64,000 bases of DNA from assembly GCF_035046485.1 (NCBI RefSeq), contig NC_085137.1, forward strand, positions 14,041,346-14,105,345, written 5' to 3'. This stretch comes from Aedes albopictus. Lineage: Eukaryota > Arthropoda > Insecta > Diptera > Culicidae. The translations under genes and the position numbers were made by a program. Shown here one piece after another: positions 60,150-64,000 of this stretch; within the stretch, counting starts at the first letter, position 1, and every line of letters starts with the position of its first letter. Below the pieces are notes generated by a model, which saw only the letters and a list, made by a program, of their open reading frames with translations, was not told the origin of the DNA and did not search any database.

Positions 60150-60238
60150 ACCACAGGTGACATCACTTGATCGCAATGGAATCCCTCTGAAATCCACCGA
60201 CACGCCTTGAAACGCCTTGGAATCCCTCAGAAAACCCC

Positions 60239-60468
60239 TATAAAGTATAGACACTGTAGATTCCATAGACTCGCGGAGGCGAAGACAACTGTAGCCAAAC
60301 GGACTGTCAGTTTGTGTAGCGAGCATGACGTCACGAGATCAATAGCGACAATGGATTGTGTAACGTCATATTCGCTCGGTACACTCTAAATTCACGGTAA
60401 AACCACTAAAATCGTATTGCTCAACCATGTCTCCACGAGTCTATGGAATCTATAGTGTCTATACTATA
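60239..60468. mobile_element. MITE with TATA-rich ends
   Basis: AAGTATAGACACTGTAGATT, CCATAGACTCG on the left face CGAGTCTATGGAATCTATAG, TGTCTATACT on the right. TA dinucleotides at both ends suggest a TA target. Not coding. Confidence 0.75.
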
Positions 60469-60830
60469 ATATCGCCCCTTCCCCATAGTCTTCCCTCAAA
60501 GTACACTGGAGACTCCAATGAGGCTTCAGGGGGTTGCAGAGGGTTTGTAAAGGGGCTTATCAGAGGTTTACCCTTGGCCGACAAAGTACCCGGGTACCCA
60601 GCACCCACTTAAAATACATCGTGTAGAAAAAAGCAAAAAGTTCGTCAGACACACAACGGTTAAGATGACTTTTTATACGTTTCAGGGAGTTTTAGGGGGC
60701 TTCACTGGCTCTCGCCTGAGCTTCAAGGGGGTGTCAGAGGCATTACATGGCGTTAAGAGAAATCAGCGAGTTTTCAGGGAAATTTCCAGAGGCGGTTGAA
60801 GGTGTTTTAATATATTTCAGGGCGTTTAAG

Positions 60831-61259
60831 AATTTTTTTTTCTCTATTAACGAGATTTTTAACCCTACACTGAAAAAATATTTTGTTGCATTGTACGAAA
60901 TTTCTCGTCCGGTTTACGAATGCCATTCGTTGTTTTCTGCAACGAAAAGTTTCGTAGTGTGCCTGAGTTTGTTTCGTAAAAAAAATCACTCCGACACAAT
61001 AACACAGATTTTTTCTGTCTCTTTTTTTGTCGGACCGACATAAATCATATTGAAAAAAAAAAATAGCACGCGTATATCAGCTTGGTTTTCACAGGCTCCG
61101 AACACGCAACTTCTGATTGATACCTACCAATGCTAGACATCCATCTGTAGGCGCTTGTTGAAACCGTTCAGAAACAACCAGAACGCTTCCTACTCTGATC
61201 CAATTTATAAATATCATTTACTTCCAACTGAGAGCATGCTTCCTTTCCTCTTCTCGCAC
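60831..61259 (-). other. Intron sequence, nothing recognised
   Basis: No gene, RNA or complete element seen. Tracts such as TTGTACGAAATTTC and ATTTACGAAAACTGG recur near 60890 and 62030, which may be the ends of a decayed element about 1.2 kb long. Confidence 0.35.
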
Positions 61260-61271
61260 ACGCTTCATCAT

Positions 61272-61557
61272 CCTCTCCTCTTCTTCTTGGCGTAACGTCC
61301 TCCTGGGACAAAGCCTGCTTCTCAGCTTAGTGTTCTATGAGCAGCACTTCCACAGTTATTAACTGAGAGCTTCCTCTGCCAATGACCATTTTGCATGTGT
61401 ATATCGTGTGGCAGGCACGAAGATACTCTATGCCCAAGGAAGTCAAGGAAATTTTCTTTACGAAAAGATCCTGGACCGACCGGGAATCGAACCCGTCACC
61501 CTCAGCATGGTCCTGCTGAATACCCGTGCGTTTACCGCCTCGGCTATATGGGCCCTA
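61272..61557 (-). mobile_element. tRNA-derived SINE, fourth family, with 12-base TSD
   Basis: In reverse the head reads CATATAGCCGAGGCGGTAAA (A box side) and GGGTTCGATTCCCGGTCGG (B box). The body has GCATAGAGTATCTTCGTGCC and AGAACACTAAGCTGAGAAGC, and the tail is AAGAAGAAG. Identical ACGCTTCATCAT repeats flank it (61260-61271, 61558-61569). It resembles a very common Aedes SINE of the Feilai kind; the exact name was not checked. Confidence 0.92.
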
Positions 61558-61682
61558 ACGCTTCATCATATGCATATGAAAACAGGTTGCTTTGTTGTCT
61601 CTGCGCTCCACTCAAACATCAGTGATGACTGCAAAGCTTTGTTGCATTCTACGAAGCGAAATTTTCTTTTTACGCATGGTTA

Positions 61683-61856
61683 GGGGCTGTCCATAAACCA
61701 CGTGGTCATGGGGGGGGGGGGGGGCGGTGTTGGCCAATGACCGTTTTGTATGGACAAATAAAAAATTTTGTATGGACAAATGACCACGCGGGCGGGGGGG
61801 GGGGGGGGGGGTTGAAAAGTCCCAAAAAAATGACCACGTGGTTTATGGACAGCCCC
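61683..61856. mobile_element. 174-bp MITE with TTA target and long G-runs
   Basis: The ends GGGGCTGTCCATAAACCACG and CGTGGTTTATGGACAGCCCC are perfect inverse copies. TTA lies outside each end (61680-61682, 61857-61859). Two runs of 12 or more G lie inside. It has no coding capacity. Confidence 0.93.
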
Positions 61857-62099
61857 TTAGTAGAAAACGTTTGACAATTGTTTATTTTGTTTCATTCTAC
61901 AAAGCGGGAGCTAAAATCTACGAATGAGCAAGCTTAGCGTCTGTCGGATTCGTGATTTCGTACATGATACAACTCCATTTGTACTGTTTCAGCGTGGTAG
62001 TACGAATGGACCGTACATTTTACGCAAATTGCTTTCAATTTACGAAAACTGGTTTTACGAAGCATATTCGTTGAGCTTATACGAAAGTATTTTATCAGT

Positions 62100-62245
62100 G
62101 TAGGCTAGTTCATCTCGGGACCCACGCTTTACTTCCCTTCCGAAGGAAGAACCCACATTTTTGTAAGTATGTCGGGAGTGGGATTCGATCCCAGGTCCTC
62201 GGCGTGATAGTCTTGTGTTCTAACCACCACACCAGGTCAGCTCCA
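62100..62245 (-). mobile_element. SINE copy, first family, antisense
   Basis: In reverse: GTGTGGTGGTTAGAACAC (A box), GGGATCGAATCCCACTCCCG (B box), CTTCCTTCGGAAGGGAAGTA and GGGTCCCGAGATGAACTAGC. The far 3' end (TCTCGTTAATACAG) is missing. Confidence 0.87.
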
Positions 62246-62544
62246 TCGTTTAAGAATGTTTCAGAAAAGTCCCCGAAGACTTTTCGGGGTTTTACAGGTT
62301 TTCAAGTGAGATTAGTTTTAGTGGCCTTGCATAAATTTCCTTCATTTGGATCCTCGTAATATTCGATATGAACAACATGATCTCACTAGGTGCATGATTT
62401 AGAATTTTAACAATTGTGATTGTTTGTCATGTACCTTAAAAGATGTGGATTTTTATGCGTGATTAAGGCTTTTCCCAGCCACACTTCATTACGATCCAAG
62501 CAGATAAGATGAAGAGATACAAGAAAAAAATAAATAAATAAGTG

Positions 62545-63213
62545 AAGTGGCCTTTTTTGATCGATTTTTACTCCCTCTCCCCCTTCGTAGCATATTTTTC
62601 CATGCCTTGTAACGATCAAAATCCATATTGAATTCTTTATTGACGGACCTGGTGTGGTGGTTAGAACACTTGACTATCACGCTGAGGACCTGGGATCGAA
62701 TCCCACTCCCGACATACTCACAAAATGTGGGTTCTTCCTTCGGAAGGGAAGTAAAACGTGGGTCCCGAGATGAACTAGCCTAGGGTTAAAAATCTCGTTA
62801 ATACAGACAAAAAAAAAAATTATTTATCAAAAATACAAATCAAAAACTGCGTATATCATTCCCTACTAACCGCTGCTTTGAATCGCACTAGCTTCGCTCT
62901 GGATTCGTAGTCGGGTCTGAAGAATGCCTGCGTGACTCTCCGAGCTTGTGCCCACAGACAATGTTGGGCAATCCTTTGAACTTGAATATCAAAGTTCCAC
63001 ACACTAAGCTCTTCGTACACGTGCTCATCCATATTGGGGATACCCAGGGCCGGATTTAAGGGGGGGGGGGGCGGTGGCAGGGCCTGGGGATACCCACACG
63101 ATTGTCCGAACTAGCCGCAAGATATCCGTCACACCCTAATACTTGGCTAGTCACACAATCCCAGATTGCCCCTTCCCCCCTAAAATGCTACGTCATTTAT
63201 GAACGCTCCCTTA
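62545..63213. mobile_element. Broken TTA-target MITE hosting a SINE
   Basis: 62545-62612 has CGATTTTTACTCCCTCTCCC and CGTAGCATATTTTTCCATG. 63168-63213 has GCTACGTCATTTATGAACGC ending in CCC then TTA. These are an internal part and one end of the MITE type at 20636. The other end is not seen, and a SINE and a G-run (63060-63072) lie between. Confidence 0.5.
62640..62818 (+). mobile_element. SINE copy, first family, complete
   Basis: A box GTGGTGGTTAGAACAC, B box GGGATCGAATCCCACTCCC, CTTCCTTCGGAAGGGAAGTA, and the end TCTCGTTAATACAGACA plus A-run. It is very close to the copy at 5749 and about 400 bases from an antisense copy (62100). Confidence 0.88.
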
Positions 63214-63289
63214 CAGGTGAGTTTCAGGTTTTCAGCCGAGATTCAGAGAGTTTGCAGGGGGATTGAAATAGTTATTTATGTAACGAGTT

Positions 63290-63560
63290 TCAAAAAGCTG
63301 ATTTTTTCAGCACGAGTCGTACATTTATCCAACGAGGCTTGCCGAGTTGGATAAATACGAAGAGTGCTGAAAAAATCGAGTTTTGCGACGAGTTCCATAC
63401 AAAATTTTATGCAATGATTTTTTCATAATGCAACCCATTTGAGTTGCATAATGTTCATAATGCAACTCAAATGAGTTGCATTATGAAATTTATACAACTA
63501 TTTTTCATTATGCAACTCATTTCAGTTGCATAATGAGCCAGTTCGAAAAAATTGGCCATT
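63290..63560. repeat. Palindrome cluster, CATAATGCAACTCATTTGAG type
   Basis: First, TTTTTCAGCACGAGTCGTAC and ATTTATCCAAC pair with GTTGGATAAAT and AGTGCTGAAAAAAT across GAGGCTTGCCGA. Then the unit CATAATGCAACTCA(TTT)GAGTTGCATAATG, itself palindromic, occurs three times in 130 bases. Confidence 0.8.
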
Positions 63561-64000
63561 TTGATACCAAAATGAGTTATATAAAATGTAAATTATGATA
63601 CTGAATATAAGTTTGCTCTTGAGACAGACCAAAAGTTAATCTTTGTTACGCTGTGTTATCTAAATCAGGAGCTTTCAGGCCTTTTCGGAAATAAATCACG
63701 CTGAGGTATTTTTCGAAATCGCTTCCAGGTGAATCCTGTGTTGATCCGTGACAGTTTTTATTTGTATATTTTTTTAACCTAAGATATCTCCATAATTTTC
63801 AGAAGATTTATAGAAAATTTTCGTCAAATCAAGATATATATATTTTTTAAACTTTGGACTGGGTTTCCTGGTGGGCTCATGATAAAACTAACAGATGATC
63901 CTTCGATAACAATAAGGTAATTCTCAGTAAAATCTTTGCATTTGCGTAACTATAAATGGATTTATTCGCAGATCTCAAACAATAGCAGTTACATTAATTC
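63561..64000. other. Intron or intergenic end of window, nothing recognised
   Basis: AT-rich sequence without a recognised gene, RNA or element. Confidence 0.4.

Larger units (their letters stand above)
59700..60830. repeat. Scattered CCCTGAAA/TTTCAGGG repeats, two orientations
   Basis: Units like CCCCTGAAACC and CGCCTTGAAACGCCTTGGAA occur at 59755-59850 and 60180-60238. The complement form (TTCAGGGGGTTGCAGAGGG, TTTCAGGGAGTTTTAGGGGG) occurs at 60510-60830 and again near 63220. Two MITEs have inserted in the array. Confidence 0.6.

Overview
The window is eukaryotic, AT-rich and crowded with transposable elements. It reads as part of a culicine mosquito genome, most likely Aedes. The pointers are tRNA-derived SINEs with target-site duplications (TSDs), many small inverted-repeat elements (MITEs), BEL/Pao, Ty3/gypsy and non-LTR relics, and insect-type synaptotagmin 1 exons. 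The species is inferred from repeat style and was not checked by search.

Two host genes are visible, both on the minus strand. (1) Synaptotagmin 1 (Syt1) spans 17600-58115 as seven coding exons. In gene order they are 58115-57832 (membrane anchor), 57517-57419 (linker), 57360-57166 and 56657-56481 (C2A), 30934-30817, 30662-30529 and 17791-17600 (C2B and stop). Reading frames and phases join cleanly at every junction. The first coding exon was not found and probably lies beyond position 64000. Two introns are huge, about 25.5 kb between the C2A and C2B halves and about 12.7 kb before the last exon. (2) The first coding exon of a Golgi carbohydrate sulfotransferase (CHST11-like) is at 1567-1935. 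Its remaining exons lie left of the window.

Layout: 1-1010 Ty3/gypsy relic in the sulfotransferase intron; 1567-1935 sulfotransferase exon; 2-12.4 kb intergenic, with scattered MITEs, a LINE tail and SINEs; 12.4-17.6 kb T-rich on the plus strand, a candidate long Syt1 3' UTR; 17.8-30.5 kb Syt1 intron with a three-level nested transposon stack (BEL/Pao pol relic split by a GATAA-repeat element, itself split by a MITE, plus another MITE), a 2.6-kb foldback element, and structured sequence next to the C2B exon; 30.9-56.5 kb Syt1 intron with foldbacks, a solo LTR with TSD, decayed LINE pieces, and a MITE carrying a young 5'-truncated LINE with an intact 684-codon reverse transcriptase frame; 56.5-58.1 kb Syt1 exons; 58.1-64 kb the upstream intron with MITEs and SINEs.

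The genes do not form a pathway. Syt1 is the presynaptic calcium sensor and the sulfotransferase is a secretory-pathway enzyme. Most of the remaining sequence is transposon history, in which several insertions can be ordered by nesting and exact TSDs. No CRISPR array, rRNA gene, functional tRNA gene or recognisable viral insertion was seen.
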